64,000 nt of DNA from Acuticoccus mangrovi (GTDB taxonomy: Bacteria > Pseudomonadota > Alphaproteobacteria > Rhizobiales > Amorphaceae), in assembly GCF_016411865.1 (NCBI RefSeq), contig NZ_JAEKJA010000001.1:1-64000 (forward strand), written 5' to 3'. The notes under the pieces were generated by a model. The model made no database searches and was not told the DNA's origin. It saw only the letters and a program-made list of their open reading frames with translations. Position 1 is the stretch's first letter. Each line of letters begins with the position of its first letter. The translations under genes and the position numbers were made by a program. Positions 40,692 to 51,140 of this stretch are shown here, piece after piece.

Positions 40692-43600
40692 ATGGAAACG
40701 CGGGCAAACTACGTAGCGATCGGCGCGTTCGTCTTGATCGTGATCGCCGGGCTGCTGGGCGCGGTCTGGTGGCTGTACCGCTCGTCCCAGCCCGGGGCCA
40801 CCGAAACGGTGCGCATCGTCTTCCCCGAGCCCATCACGGGCCTGTCCAACGGCGGCTCGGTGCTGTTCAACGGCATCCGCGTGGGCGAGGTGGTGAACCT
40901 CCACTTCGAGCCCTCGGGCGGCGACAACGTCATCGCCATCGCCCGCATCAACCCCAACGCGCCGATCAAGACCGACACCGTCGCCAAGCTCGGCTTCCAG
41001 GGGCTGACGGGCGTCGCCTACATCTCCCTCACCGGCGGCAGCGAGAGCGCGCCCTCCCTGTTCGCCGAGGAGGAGGAAGACGGCAAGATCCCGACGATCA
41101 ACGCCGACACCTCCGCCTTCACCAACGTTCTCGACACCGCGCAGTCGGTGCTCGCGCGTCTCAACACCACGCTCGAGGACGTCAACGGCATCCTCAGCAC
41201 CAACCGCAACAACGTGAACGCGGTGGTGGCCGACGCGCGCACCTTCGCCAACGCCCTCGCTCAGACCGCGCCGCAGATCTCGGGCCTCGTCAGCGACGTC
41301 GCCGACGCGAGCCGCGCCCTGGCCGGCGCCGCCCCCCACATCGCGAGCGTGGTGGAGACCGCCAACAACCTCCTCTCCGCCATCGAGCCGCAGCGGGTCG
41401 AGACCATCGTCACCAACGTCGAGACGTTCACCGCGGCACTGCCCGGCATCGGCGAGAAGGCCGACACCATCGTCGGCACCGTCAACGGCCTCGTGACCCG
41501 CCTCGACGACGCCGCGAGCACCATCGGCGAGGCCGTCGGCGCCGTGCGCAACATCGTCGATGCGATCGACGCGCAGGCGGTGAGCGAGATCGTCACCAAC
41601 GTCGCGAGCACCACCAAGGTGTTCTCCGACCGGGCCACCGAGATCGGCACCTTCGTCGACGACGTCTCCACCATCGCCGGCGACGTCAAGTCGGTCACCG
41701 GGACGCTCGCGAGCCGCCAGGACAAGCTCGGCCAGTCGATCGACGATGCGAGCGCCGTCGTCGCCGAAGCGAAGGACGCCCTCGCCGCCGCGAAGCCCGC
41801 CATCGAGAATGCCGGCAAGCTGATCGCCGCCGTGTCGCCGGAGAGCGTCACCGCCATCGTCGACAACGTGCAGAAGGTCACCGCCTCGCTCGCCAGCGAG
41901 ACGGACGCGTTCCGCACCCTCATCACGTCCGCGACCCAGGCGGCCGAGGGCATCGACAGCGTCGCAACGCTCATCTCGAGCCGCGACGAGCTCATCAGCG
42001 CGACGCTCGACGACGCGGCGAAGCTCGTGGAGAATCTGCGGAGCGCATCCGACTCCGCGCCCGGTCTGATCAGCTCGGCCGAGAGCCTCCTCAGCAACGC
42101 CGACGCCGCGGTGAAGGCGGTCGACGCCGACGCGATCAACAAGGTCGTCACGAGCCTCACCACCTTCGCCGACGCTCTCGCGGCCCAGTCGGGCAATGTC
42201 GAAACCATCACCACGGGGCTCGCGAGCACGATCGGCCACGCCGACCAGATCGCCGCCTCGCTCGCCGAGCGGCTGCCGCTGGTGGAGTCGATCCTGAACG
42301 ACGCCGCCGCGACGACGCACAGCGTGCGCACGGTCGCGGACCGCCTGCCGGCGATCGCCGACGAGCTGCAGCCCGCGATTTCCAACGTCTCGGCGGCGCT
42401 CCAGGCGATCGACCCCGCGGCGATCTCGGCGATCGTGAACGATGCGCGGACCTTCGCGGATGCGCGGGCGGCCGAATCGGCGAACATCCAGACGATCACC
42501 ACCGGGCTCACGCGCACGATCGGCCACGCCGACCAGATCGCCGCCTCGCTCGCCGAGCGGCTGCCGCTGGGGGAGTCGATCCTGAACGACGCCGCCGCGA
42601 CGACGCACCGCGTGCGCCCGGTCGCGGACCGCCTGCCGGCGATCGCCGACGAGCTGCAGCCCGCGATTTCCAACGTCTCGGCGGCGCTCCAGGCGATCGA
42701 CCCCGCGGCGATCACGGCGATCGTGAACGATGCGCGGACCTTCGCGGATGCGCTGTCGGCCGAATCGGCGAACATCCAGACGATCACCACCGGGCTCACG
42801 CGCACGATCGGCCACGCCGACCAGATCGCCGCCTCGCTCGCCGAGCGGCTGCCGCTGGTGGAGTCGATCCTGAACGATGCCGCTGCGACGACGCACAGCG
42901 TGCGCACGGTCGCGGACCGCCTGCCGGCGATCGCCGACGAGCGGCAGCCCGCGATTTCCAACGTCTCGGCGGCGCTCCAGGCGATCGACCCCGCGGCGAT
43001 CACGGCGATCGTGAACGATGCGCGGACCTTCGCGGATGCGCTGTCGGCCGAATCGGCGAACATCCAGACGATCACCACCGGGCTCACGAGCACGATCGGC
43101 CACGCCGACCAGATCGCCGCCTCGCTCGCCGAGCGGCTGCCGCTGGTGGAGTCGATCCTGAACGACGCCGCTGCGACGACGCACAGCGTGCGCACGGTCG
43201 CGGACCGCCTGCCGGCGATCGCCGACGAGCTGCAGCCCGCGATCTCCAACGTCTCGGCGGCGCTCCAGGCGATCGACCCCGCGGCGATCACGGCGATCGT
43301 GAACGACGCACGCACCTTCGCGGACGCGCTGTCGGCCGAATCGGCGAACATCCAGACGATCACCACCGGTCTCACGAGCACGATCGGCCACGCCGACCAG
43401 ATCGCCGCCTCGCTCGCCGAGCGGCTGCCGATGGTGGAATCGATCCTGAACGACGCCGCTGCGACGACGCACAGCGTGCGCACGGTCGCGGACCGCCTGC
43501 CGGCGATCGCCGACGAGCTGCAGCCCGCCATCGCCAACGTGTCGGCGGCGCTCGAGGCAATCGACCCGACCGCGATCACCGCCATCGTCGACGAGGTCCG

Positions 43601-45554
43601 CCGCGTCGCCGAGGCGATCGGGGCGCAGGCGCCGAAGTTCGAGACGATCGTCGCCAACGTCGACGCCACCGCCAGCGACGCCCGCGCCATCGCCGCGAGC
43701 ACGCGCGGCATCACCGACGAGCTGTCGACCCGTCGCGAGGCGATCGGCGGCATGATCGACGACGCCCGCGCCACCGTCTCCAACGCCCGCGTGGCGAGCG
43801 ATGCGCTGCCGGGGATCATCGACACCCTGCGGCCCGGCATCGACAATGCGGCCAGCGTCCTGTCGGCGATCGATCCGGAGGCGGTGCGCTCCATCACGAC
43901 GAGCGCCCAGACCTTCATGGACGGCCTCGCCGCCCAGCGTGAGCCCCTCGCCGAGCTGATCCGCTCCGCCAACGTCTCGCTCGGCCACGTGGAGACGATC
44001 ACCACCGACATCTCGGGACGCATGCCCGAGATCAACGCGATGATCGATCGGGCGAGCGCGGCCCTCACCTCCATCCAGTCGGCGGCCGATCAGCTGCCAG
44101 GCTTCGCCGACACGCTACGGCCGGGGCTGCAGAACGTCGCCGACGTCCTCGCCTCGATCGATCAGGAGGCGGTGAACAAGATCGTCAGCGACGTCTCGGC
44201 CTTCACCGACATGCTGGCGGCCGAGCGGGAGACCGTGTCCTCGATCCTGACGCGCACCGACAGCGCCATGGCGCGGGTGGAGACGATCACCTCTTCCTTC
44301 GCCCAGCGCACCCCGCAGATCGGCGCCATCATCGACCGCGTGGAGGCGACGGTGACGTCGGCCCAGTCCTTCGCCGACCAGCTGCCGGGCTTTGCCGACA
44401 CGGTCCGTCCGGGCCTGCAGAACCTCTCGGAGGTGCTGCAGGCGATCGATCCGGAGGCGATCTCCACCATCGTCACCGACGTGGGCCGCCTGTCGTCCAC
44501 CTTGGCGGCCGAGGCGCCGCGGGTGTCCACCATCATCTCCTCGGTGGAGACGACGGCGCACGACGTGGAGGCGATCGCCGCACAGGTGAGGGGCGAGCTC
44601 GGCACCTTGACCGACGGCCTCGCCGACGCCCGCGCCGCCCTTGCCGACGCGCGCGCCTTCGCCGCCCAGCTCCCGACGCTGCTGTCGCGGATCGAGCCCG
44701 GCCTCGACAACGTGTCGAGCGCCATGCAGGCGATCGACCCGGAGGCGATCTCCACCATCATCGGCAACGTGCGTGACGTGTCGGCGACCCTTTACGAGGC
44801 GCGCGGCGACATCGACACGGTGGTGGCGACGGCCGGGGACGTCGCCCGCCGCGTCAACGCGGTGACCGAGGCGATCGCCAACCGCACCGACGAGATCAGC
44901 GGCATCATCGACAATGTGTCGAATGTCAGCCACCAGCTCGTCGCCGCGGCACCGCAGATCGACACGGTCCTCACGAGCGCCAACGCCACGCTGACGGCGA
45001 TCCGCGAGGCGGTCGGCTCCGTCGACGTCACCGCGGTGAACCAGATCATCAGCGACGTGCGGACCGTGGCCTCGACGGTCGGCTCGCGCGCCGGCGAGAT
45101 CGGCAGCGCCATCGACAGCGCCGTGGCCGCGGCCCGCGACTTCGCCGACGAGCTCGGCTCGAACGGCGAGGGCGACGGCGCCATCAAGGAGATCATCGAC
45201 CGGGCGCGTCGCATCTCGGTCAATCTCGAGGTGGCGTCGCAGAAGATCGACGGTGTGGTGGACCACGCCAGCGATCTCTTCAACGGACCGGTGCAGAGCC
45301 TCGTGGCCGGGGTCGACTCCGCCGCCACCTCCATCGGCGACGTCGCTGCTGCATTTGCGCCACGCGCCGGTCAAATCGCCAACGGGTTGTCGCGGTTCAG
45401 CCAGAGCGGTCTTGACGATTTGCGGGCGCTGATCAACCAAGGACGGAGTACTTTGGGAACCATCGAGAGTGCCGTGTCGAGTTTCAACCGTGATCCCAGC
45501 CGCGTGATCTTTGGCGGGTCCGATGGGCCGCGGTATACGCCGCAACGTCGATGA
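40692..45554 (+). CDS. mlaD: Giant MlaD/MCE-domain protein with tandem 96-residue repeats
   Basis: The 1620-residue protein has a membrane anchor (GAFVLIVIAGLLGAVWWLY, residues 12–30) and one MCE domain (about 38–118: IVFPEPITGLSNGGSVLFNG, IRVGEVV, FQGLTGVAYISLTGG). The remaining 1500 residues are a helical array built around the motif AIDPEAIxxIVxDVxxF, which occurs about 14 times roughly every 96 residues. Typical MlaD proteins have 150–350 residues. The segment should span or line the periplasm between the inner-membrane complex and the outer membrane. Its stop overlaps the next lipoprotein gene by ATGA. Long antisense frames over this gene are repeat-borne shadows. Confidence 0.9.
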   Translation: METRANYVAIGAFVLIVIAGLLGAVWWLYRSSQPGATETVRIVFPEPITGLSNGGSVLFNGIRVGEVVNLHFEPSGGDNVIAIARINPNAPIKTDTVAKLGFQGLTGVAYISLTGGSESAPSLFAEEEEDGKIPTINADTSAFTNVLDTAQSVLARLNTTLEDVNGILSTNRNNVNAVVADARTFANALAQTAPQISGLVSDVADASRALAGAAPHIASVVETANNLLSAIEPQRVETIVTNVETFTAALPGIGEKADTIVGTVNGLVTRLDDAASTIGEAVGAVRNIVDAIDAQAVSEIVTNVASTTKVFSDRATEIGTFVDDVSTIAGDVKSVTGTLASRQDKLGQSIDDASAVVAEAKDALAAAKPAIENAGKLIAAVSPESVTAIVDNVQKVTASLASETDAFRTLITSATQAAEGIDSVATLISSRDELISATLDDAAKLVENLRSASDSAPGLISSAESLLSNADAAVKAVDADAINKVVTSLTTFADALAAQSGNVETITTGLASTIGHADQIAASLAERLPLVESILNDAAATTHSVRTVADRLPAIADELQPAISNVSAALQAIDPAAISAIVNDARTFADARAAESANIQTITTGLTRTIGHADQIAASLAERLPLGESILNDAAATTHRVRPVADRLPAIADELQPAISNVSAALQAIDPAAITAIVNDARTFADALSAESANIQTITTGLTRTIGHADQIAASLAERLPLVESILNDAAATTHSVRTVADRLPAIADERQPAISNVSAALQAIDPAAITAIVNDARTFADALSAESANIQTITTGLTSTIGHADQIAASLAERLPLVESILNDAAATTHSVRTVADRLPAIADELQPAISNVSAALQAIDPAAITAIVNDARTFADALSAESANIQTITTGLTSTIGHADQIAASLAERLPMVESILNDAAATTHSVRTVADRLPAIADELQPAIANVSAALEAIDPTAITAIVDEVRRVAEAIGAQAPKFETIVANVDATASDARAIAASTRGITDELSTRREAIGGMIDDARATVSNARVASDALPGIIDTLRPGIDNAASVLSAIDPEAVRSITTSAQTFMDGLAAQREPLAELIRSANVSLGHVETITTDISGRMPEINAMIDRASAALTSIQSAADQLPGFADTLRPGLQNVADVLASIDQEAVNKIVSDVSAFTDMLAAERETVSSILTRTDSAMARVETITSSFAQRTPQIGAIIDRVEATVTSAQSFADQLPGFADTVRPGLQNLSEVLQAIDPEAISTIVTDVGRLSSTLAAEAPRVSTIISSVETTAHDVEAIAAQVRGELGTLTDGLADARAALADARAFAAQLPTLLSRIEPGLDNVSSAMQAIDPEAISTIIGNVRDVSATLYEARGDIDTVVATAGDVARRVNAVTEAIANRTDEISGIIDNVSNVSHQLVAAAPQIDTVLTSANATLTAIREAVGSVDVTAVNQIISDVRTVASTVGSRAGEIGSAIDSAVAAARDFADELGSNGEGDGAIKEIIDRARRISVNLEVASQKIDGVVDHASDLFNGPVQSLVAGVDSAATSIGDVAAAFAPRAGQIANGLSRFSQSGLDDLRALINQGRSTLGTIESAVSSFNRDPSRVIFGGSDGPRYTPQRR
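42231..43560 (+). repeat. Five near-identical 288-bp direct repeats inside mlaD
   Basis: The landmark ATCGGCCACGCCGACCAGAT begins at 42231, 42519, 42807, 43095 and 43383, an exact 288-base (96-residue) period. Copies differ at only a few bases, for example a Val-to-Gly and a Ser-to-Arg change in the second copy and a Leu-to-Arg change in the third. The fifth copy diverges in its second half. The flanking repeats are the same length but well diverged. Confidence 0.95.
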
Positions 45555-46138
45555 TGAGTTGGCTTCGTACTTCAGCTCTTCTACTTCTTGTTCTCCCCGT
45601 CGCCGGGTGTGTCGGCGGGGGAAACAAGGTCGAGGCGATCTACGCGCTGACGGCGACCACGCCGAGCGTCAGCCGGGGAACGTCCGCCCAGCTCCTGGTG
45701 CCGGAGCCGCGGGCCCTCTCGGCCCTGTCGAGCGAGAAGATCGCGGTTAAGCCCACCCCGATCACGATTTCCTACTATCCCGCCGTCGCCTTCGAGGATC
45801 AGGTGCCCAAGGTGCTGCAGCGCCTCCTCCTCGACACCTTCCAGAACACCGGGCGGGTGAAGGCGGTGGGGCTGCCCGGCCAGAGCCTCCTCATCAACTA
45901 CCAGATCGTCACCGAGATCCGCGCCTTCCAGGCCGAAACCTTCGGCTCCGATCAGGCGCGGGTGGAGGTCTCGGTCAAGGTGCTCAACGACACCAACGGC
46001 CGCGTCGTCGCCGACCGCATCTTCGAGACCACCGCGCCGATGGCGGGCGACAGCGCGGAAGCCGCCGCCACCGGCCTCAACACCGCCGCCGCGGCGCTCG
46101 CGACCGACGTCGTCAACTGGACCCTCACGGTCATCTGA
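45551..46138 (+). CDS. ABC-type transport auxiliary lipoprotein (PqiC-like)
   Basis: The 195-residue protein has a lipoprotein signal (MMSWLRTSALLLLVLPVAGC, lipobox VAGC) followed by a domain with IYALTATTP, YYPAVAFEDQVPKVLQRLLL and INYQIVTEIRAFQAE. This is the ABC_trans_aux family that accompanies MCE operons and is likely an outer-membrane partner of the MlaD protein. The start overlaps mlaD by ATGA. It ends the mla operon and converges on the dipeptidase gene. Confidence 0.9.
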   Translation: MMSWLRTSALLLLVLPVAGCVGGGNKVEAIYALTATTPSVSRGTSAQLLVPEPRALSALSSEKIAVKPTPITISYYPAVAFEDQVPKVLQRLLLDTFQNTGRVKAVGLPGQSLLINYQIVTEIRAFQAETFGSDQARVEVSVKVLNDTNGRVVADRIFETTAPMAGDSAEAAATGLNTAAAALATDVVNWTLTVI

Positions 46139-46183
46139 CGTTCTTGGCCGGAGCAGGGCCGGGCGGCCCGTCGTGGCGGCGCC

Positions 46184-47239
46184 TCATCCGCCCCAGGTCT
46201 TGCGCAGCACGCGCAGCCAGTTGCGATAGCAGAGCTTTTCCATCAGCTCTTCGCCATAGCCGTGATCGAGCATCGCCTGGCGCAGCGTCGTGAGACCCTC
46301 CACCCCCGTCAATTCGCGCGGCACCAGCGCGCCGTCATAGTCGGAGCCGAGGCCCACCCCGTCCTCGCCGAGCCGGCCGATCAGGTGGTCGAAGTGGGCG
46401 AGGATCGTTTCCATCGGCACGTCCGCCGCCATGCGTCCGTCCTCGCGCAGGAAGGCGGTGGCGAAGTTCACCCCCACCATGCCGTGGCTCTCGGCGATGG
46501 CGTCGAGCTGCCGGTCGGTGAGGTTGCGCGCCGTGGGGCAGAGGGCGTGGGCGTTGGAGTGGGTGGCGACGAGGGGCTTGGTGGTGCGTGCCGCGACGTC
46601 CCAGAAGCCCTGCTCGGTGATGTGGGAGAGGTCGACCATGATGCCGAGCGCGTTGCAGCGGTCGACGAGGCGCTTGCCGTCCCCCGTCAGCCCCGGCCCG
46701 GTGTCGGGGGTTGAGGGGAAGCGGAAGGGCACGCCGTGGCCGAAGCGGTTGGGCCGGCTCCACACCGGCCCCAGCGAGCGCAGGCCGGCGGCGTGGAGCA
46801 CGTCGAGCACGTCGAGGTCGGCATCGATCGCCTCCGCGCCCTCGATGTGGAGGGCGGCGGCGAGGCGGCCCACCGTCATCGCCTCCTCGATGGCGGCGAC
46901 GCTCGTCGCGATGGCGAGGCAGCCGGCGCGCTCGAGGTCGAGGAGGATCGCCACCTGCTTCATCGCCGCCGGCAGAGCGTCGACCTGGCGCACCTCGGGC
47001 GGCAGCGGAATGTTGAACTCGGCGCCGCTCGTCGGCTGGTCGAGCGAGAGGGAGGGGGAGGGCACCCACACGGCGAAGAAGCCGCCCGCGAAGCCGCCGA
47101 GCCGCGCCCGCCTCAGGTCGATCGCCTGATGGGCGTTGGCGCGGAAGCTCGCCACCGCATCGCAAGGATGGGTGGCGGCGAGCTTGGAGAGGACGTCGTT
47201 GTGACCATCGAAGATCGGCGGGGTCGTGGGCGCGGCCAA
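46184..47239 (-). CDS. Membrane dipeptidase family (M19) metallopeptidase
   Basis: The 351-residue protein has the M19 pattern: IFDGHNDVLSKLA, GGFAGGFFAVWVP, LHIEGAEAIDADLDVLDVLH, GLTGDGKRLVDRCNALGIMV, DLSHITEQGFWDVAARTTKP and LGSDYDGALVPRELTGVEGL. Metal-binding His/Asp are in DGHND and the ATHSNAHAL segment. Family members cleave dipeptides (often with a C-terminal D-residue) or related amides. The start is TTG 47239 with AAGGA eight bases upstream. It lies 95 bases downstream of livF on the same strand. Confidence 0.9.
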   Translation of the reverse strand: MAAPTTPPIFDGHNDVLSKLAATHPCDAVASFRANAHQAIDLRRARLGGFAGGFFAVWVPSPSLSLDQPTSGAEFNIPLPPEVRQVDALPAAMKQVAILLDLERAGCLAIATSVAAIEEAMTVGRLAAALHIEGAEAIDADLDVLDVLHAAGLRSLGPVWSRPNRFGHGVPFRFPSTPDTGPGLTGDGKRLVDRCNALGIMVDLSHITEQGFWDVAARTTKPLVATHSNAHALCPTARNLTDRQLDAIAESHGMVGVNFATAFLREDGRMAADVPMETILAHFDHLIGRLGEDGVGLGSDYDGALVPRELTGVEGLTTLRQAMLDHGYGEELMEKLCYRNWLRVLRKTWGG

Positions 47240-47334
47240 GGCGTCAGTCCTTCGATGCGGTGGTTTCGCACTGCACCATCATCACACGGATCACCCGCCG
47301 CCGACAGGGCCGATCGCCCGGGTGGCGGCCCGTG

Positions 47335-48099
47335 TCAGACCGCGAGATATTCTTCGCGCAGCGCCTTGTCGTCGAGCACCTCCTGGGCGGTGCCGGTGAA
47401 CACGATCTCGCCCATGTCCATGATGATCGCGCGGTCCGCGAGGTGGAGGGCGGCGATGGCGTTCTGCTCCACCATGATGGTGGTGATGCCGGCGGCCTTG
47501 ATCTCGCCCACGATCGCTTCGATCTCGTGCACGATCACCGGGGCGAGCCCTTCATAGGGCTCGTCGAGGAGCAGGAGCTTGATCTCGCGGGCGAGGGCGC
47601 GGGCGACGGCGAGCATCTGCTGCTCGCCGCCCGACATCGTCACCGCCTCCTGCTTGCGCCGCTCGGCAAGGCGCGGGAAGTGCGCGTAGATCTGCTCGAT
47701 CTCCCACCCCTTGGGCTCGGCGATCTGGCTGAGACGCAGGTTTTCCTCCACCGAGAGGCCCGGGATGATGCGGCGATCCTCCGGCACGAGCTGCACCCCG
47801 ACGCGGGCGGCGTCATAGGCCGCCATCTTGTGGAGGTCGTGGTTACCGAGGCGGATGGCACCCTTCTTGAGCTGCGGATTGTCGGCGCGGGCGATGGTGC
47901 GCAGCGTCGACGTCTTGCCCGCGCCGTTGCGGCCGAGGAGGGCGACCACCTCGCCCTCCGACACCGTGAAGGAGACGCCTTGGACGATGTAGCTCTCGCC
48001 GTAATAGGCGTGTACGTCCTCGCAGGTGAAGAAGGGGACGGTGCCGGCGGCGGGCGCGGGCCGCGCGGCGGGGGCGACGGTGGTGTCGACGGCGGCCAT
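47335..48099 (-). CDS. livF: Branched-chain amino-acid-type ABC transporter ATPase LivF
   Basis: The 254-residue protein has Walker A (GRNGAGKTSTLRTIA), LVPEDRRIIPGLSVEENLRL, the signature MSGGEQQMLAVARAL and Walker B (LLLLDEPYEGLAP). LivF is one of two ATPases of HAAT importers. The N-terminus has an Ala/Pro-rich lead of about 20 residues. It overlaps livG by ATGA. Confidence 0.91.
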   Translation of the reverse strand: MAAVDTTVAPAARPAPAAGTVPFFTCEDVHAYYGESYIVQGVSFTVSEGEVVALLGRNGAGKTSTLRTIARADNPQLKKGAIRLGNHDLHKMAAYDAARVGVQLVPEDRRIIPGLSVEENLRLSQIAEPKGWEIEQIYAHFPRLAERRKQEAVTMSGGEQQMLAVARALAREIKLLLLDEPYEGLAPVIVHEIEAIVGEIKAAGITTIMVEQNAIAALHLADRAIIMDMGEIVFTGTAQEVLDDKALREEYLAV

Positions 48100-48860
48100 C
48101 AGTGGGCTCCTCCGAGATAGGCTTCCTGCACCTTGGGATCGGCGCGCACCTCGTCGGGCGTGCCTTCGGCGATGATGCGGCCCTGGGCGAGAACGCTCAC
48201 CTTGTCGGCGAGCGAGAACACCACGTGCATGTCGTGCTCGATGATCACCTTCGTCATGCCGCGCTCCTTGATGCGCTTCAGCAGGTCGATGGTGCGGTTG
48301 GTGTCGAGGCGGCTCATGCCGGCGGTGGGCTCGTCGAGGAGCAGCAGCTTCGGGTGCTGCACCAGGCACATGGCGAGCTCCAGGCGCCGCTTGTCGCCGC
48401 GTGACAGGGCCGAGGCCTCGTCGTGCCGCTTCGCCGCGAGCCCGACGTCCTCCAGGATGTGCTCGGCTTCGAGACGCACGTCCTTGTCGTCGTCGAGCCG
48501 GGTGAGGAGGTTGAGGCGGATCGGCCCGTCACGCCTCGCATAGGCCGGCGCCATCACGTTCTGCAGCAAGGTGAGGTCGGGGAAGATCTCCGGCGTCTGG
48601 AACACGCGGGCGATGCCGAGCTGGTTGATCTCGTGCGGCTTCTTGCCGGTGATCACCTGGCCGTGGAAGACCACCGCGCCCTGGTCGGGGGCGAGCCGAC
48701 CCACGCAGACGTTGAGGAGGGTAGACTTGCCCGCCCCGTTCGGCCCGATGATCGCGTGGGTCTTGCCCTCCTCGATCTGCAGGTCGATGTCGGAGAGGGC
48801 GCGCAGGCCCGCGAAATTCTTCTGGACGTCGGCGACGCTGAGGACGGCATTGCCCATCAT
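48099..48860 (-). CDS. livG: Branched-chain amino-acid-type ABC transporter ATPase LivG
   Basis: The 253-residue protein has Walker A ([16 protein letters not shown]), [20 protein letters not shown], the modified signature [15 protein letters not shown] and Walker B ([12 protein letters not shown]). The LSRGDKRR signature is that of urea/amide-type LivG proteins. AAGGAG precedes the ATG at 48860, which overlaps the livM stop. It pairs with LivF. Confidence 0.91.
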   Translation of the reverse strand: MMGNAVLSVADVQKNFAGLRALSDIDLQIEEGKTHAIIGPNGAGKSTLLNVCVGRLAPDQGAVVFHGQVITGKKPHEINQLGIARVFQTPEIFPDLTLLQNVMAPAYARRDGPIRLNLLTRLDDDKDVRLEAEHILEDVGLAAKRHDEASALSRGDKRRLELAMCLVQHPKLLLLDEPTAGMSRLDTNRTIDLLKRIKERGMTKVIIEHDMHVVFSLADKVSVLAQGRIIAEGTPDEVRADPKVQEAYLGGAH

Positions 48861-50119
48861 TGTGAGCTCTCCTTCTTGCCGGAGCCGCCGCGCAGCGCGC
48901 GGGCGATGCGCCGGAAGCCTTCGGTGAGGCCGCCCGGCAGGAAGATGACGACGAGCATGAACAGCACGCCGAGGGTGAGGTGCCAGCCCTCGCCGACGAA
49001 GGGCGACACGATGGTGACCACCACCTCGCGCGCCGTGTCGGGCAGGAAGGAGAAGGCCTGGAAGAGGGTGCTGTCGCTGAGCGCGGAGAAGATGTTCTCG
49101 AAATATTTGATCAGCACCGCGCCGAGGAAGGGGCCGAGGAGGGTGCCGGCGCCGCCGAGGATGGTCATCAGCACCACCTCGCCCGAGGCCGTCCACTGCA
49201 TCCGCTCCGCGCCCGCGAGCGGGTCGACCACCGCGAGAAGGGCGCCGGCGAGGCCCGCATACATCCCCGACACCACGAAGGCGACGAGCGTATAAGGCCG
49301 CGTGTTGAAGCCGATATAGTTCATCCGCGTTTGGTTGGACTTGATGCCGCGCAGCATCATGCCGAAGGGCGAGCGGGTGATGCGCAGCGCGATGTAGAAG
49401 GCGATCAGCAAGCACACCGCGCAGGTCCAGAAGCCCGTCATGCCGCTCATCTCGATGCCGAAGAAGCTCGCCCGCGGAACCGCCACCTCCGAGGTGCCGG
49501 TGACGAGGGCGTCGAGCACCCGCGGATCGTCGCGCAGCACGCGCAGCCCGGTCTCGCCGTTGGTGATCGGGGTGAGCACCGAGTAGGCGAGGTTGTAGCA
49601 CATCTGCGCGAAGGCGAGCGTCAGGATGGCGAAGTAGATGCCCGAGCGGCGCAGGCTCACATAGCCGATGGCGAGCGCGAAGAGACCGGCGATGCCGATC
49701 GACAATAGGATCGCCGGCACGATGTTGAGCGACAGGAGCTTGAACGACCACACCGCCGCGTAGGACCCGACGCCGAGGAAGGCGGCGTGCCCGAAGGAGA
49801 GGTAGCCCGTCAGCCCGAACAGGATGTTGAAGCCGATCGCGAAGATCCCGAAGATCGCGAAGCGCTGCATCAGGTCCGGATAGGCGGCGCCGAAGGGCTG
49901 CAGCCAGATCGGCATGGTGAACACGGCGACGGCGAAGAGCACCGTCATCAGGATGTCCACCTTGGGCGGCCACAGGGGCCGCATGTCGGGACCACGCGGC
50001 GGCAGCTGCGTCGGCAGATCAGTGGAGTGGTGGTAGTGGGCCGAGCGCTGCGGCTCGGCCGGCGCCGTGGTCTGGGGCGCGGTGGTTTGGGGCGTGTTGT
50101 TCTGCGGAGTGGTGTCCAT
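48857..50119 (-). CDS. livM: Branched-chain amino-acid-type ABC transporter permease LivM
   Basis: The 420-residue membrane protein has the LivM core: [54 protein letters not shown] and [20 protein letters not shown]. The N-terminus carries a hydrophilic lead of about 50 residues that is rich in Thr, Gln and Pro, with a short repeated TTAPQ pattern. It is not part of the usual family. livH ends 4 bases upstream. Confidence 0.9.
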   Translation of the reverse strand: MDTTPQNNTPQTTAPQTTAPAEPQRSAHYHHSTDLPTQLPPRGPDMRPLWPPKVDILMTVLFAVAVFTMPIWLQPFGAAYPDLMQRFAIFGIFAIGFNILFGLTGYLSFGHAAFLGVGSYAAVWSFKLLSLNIVPAILLSIGIAGLFALAIGYVSLRRSGIYFAILTLAFAQMCYNLAYSVLTPITNGETGLRVLRDDPRVLDALVTGTSEVAVPRASFFGIEMSGMTGFWTCAVCLLIAFYIALRITRSPFGMMLRGIKSNQTRMNYIGFNTRPYTLVAFVVSGMYAGLAGALLAVVDPLAGAERMQWTASGEVVLMTILGGAGTLLGPFLGAVLIKYFENIFSALSDSTLFQAFSFLPDTAREVVVTIVSPFVGEGWHLTLGVLFMLVVIFLPGGLTEGFRRIARALRGGSGKKESSQ

Positions 50120-50123
50120 TGGA

Positions 50124-51140
50124 TTAGGTCTCCATCACGCCTTTGCGGCCGAGCAGTCCGCGGGGCCGCGCAAGCAGCACCACCACGGCGACGAGGTAGA
50201 TGATGATCTGGTCGATGCCGGGCAGGATGCTCTTCACCTCGTTGAGCGAGGCGAAGGACTGCAGGATGCCGAGGAGGAAGCCCGCGGCGACGGCGCCCGG
50301 CAGTGATCCCATGCCGCCCACCACGACCACCACGAAGGACAGGACGAGGAATTCCATGCCGATGTGGTAGTTGGGCGTGAGGATCGGTGTGTAGAGCGCG
50401 CCGGCGAGGCCGGCGACCACGGCGGCGATGCCGAACACCACGGTGAAGCGTCGCTCGATGTTGATGCCGAGGAACTGCACCGTCTCGCGGTCGGCCATGC
50501 CGGCGCGCACCACCATGCCGTAGGTCGTGAGGTTCAGGAAGGCGAACACTACGCCGATGATCAGCATCGAGGAGGCGAGGTAGATGAGGCGCCACCACGG
50601 GTAGGAGAGATTGCCACCGATCCCGAGGATGTCGCTGATGTCGGCCGAGCCGCGCACCACCTCGGGGGCGGAGACGGGGATCGGGTTGGCGCCGAACCAC
50701 AGCTTGATCAGCTCCTGCAGCACCACGGCGAGGCCGAAGGTCACGAGGATCTGCTCGGCGTGCGGGCGCTTATAGAAGAAGCGGATCAGGCCGCGCTCGA
50801 AGATCACCCCGATCAGCAGCATCACCGGGATCGTGACGAGGACCGAGATCGGCACCACCCAGTCGATGATGCCGGCGCCGGTGTCGCCGAACCAGGTGAC
50901 GAGGTAGGGGACCTCCTTGTAGGCCTCGAAGAAGGTGATCGATTCGTCGCGCACGCGCGTCGACATCGTCAGCAGCGACTGCAGCGCGACGGTGCAGAAG
51001 GCACCCAGCATGAACAGCGCCCCGTGGGCGAAGTTCACCACGCCGAGCGTGCCGAATGTCAGCGTCAGGCCGAGGGCGATGAGCGCGTAGGCGCCGCCCT
51101 TGTCGAGCCCGTTCAAGACCTGAAGAAGTATGGCGTCCAT
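50124..51140 (-). CDS. livH: Branched-chain amino-acid-type ABC transporter permease LivH
   Basis: The 338-residue protein starts at the ATG at 51140, with GGGGAG upstream. The LivH core is [36 protein letters not shown]-like at residues 150–165, [20 protein letters not shown] and [20 protein letters not shown]. It forms the channel with LivM. Confidence 0.9.
   Translation of the reverse strand: MDAILLQVLNGLDKGGAYALIALGLTLTFGTLGVVNFAHGALFMLGAFCTVALQSLLTMSTRVRDESITFFEAYKEVPYLVTWFGDTGAGIIDWVVPISVLVTIPVMLLIGVIFERGLIRFFYKRPHAEQILVTFGLAVVLQELIKLWFGANPIPVSAPEVVRGSADISDILGIGGNLSYPWWRLIYLASSMLIIGVVFAFLNLTTYGMVVRAGMADRETVQFLGINIERRFTVVFGIAAVVAGLAGALYTPILTPNYHIGMEFLVLSFVVVVVGGMGSLPGAVAAGFLLGILQSFASLNEVKSILPGIDQIIIYLVAVVVLLARPRGLLGRKGVMET

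Noticed and set aside
42231-43560. Regular direct repeats that could suggest a CRISPR array or mobile repeat
   Set aside because: The period is 288 bases with no unique spacers, and the reading frame is kept through all copies, so these are coding repeats.
40545-44074. Antisense open frames of 937 and 1147 codons opposite mlaD
   Set aside because: They arise from the GC-rich codon pattern and the 288-base repeats of mlaD. They lack family motifs and lie opposite a strongly supported gene.
46156-46169. GGGCC/GGCCC hairpin in the convergent gap after the mla operon
   Set aside because: The stem is only five base pairs and has no T-run, so it is expected often in such GC-rich DNA.
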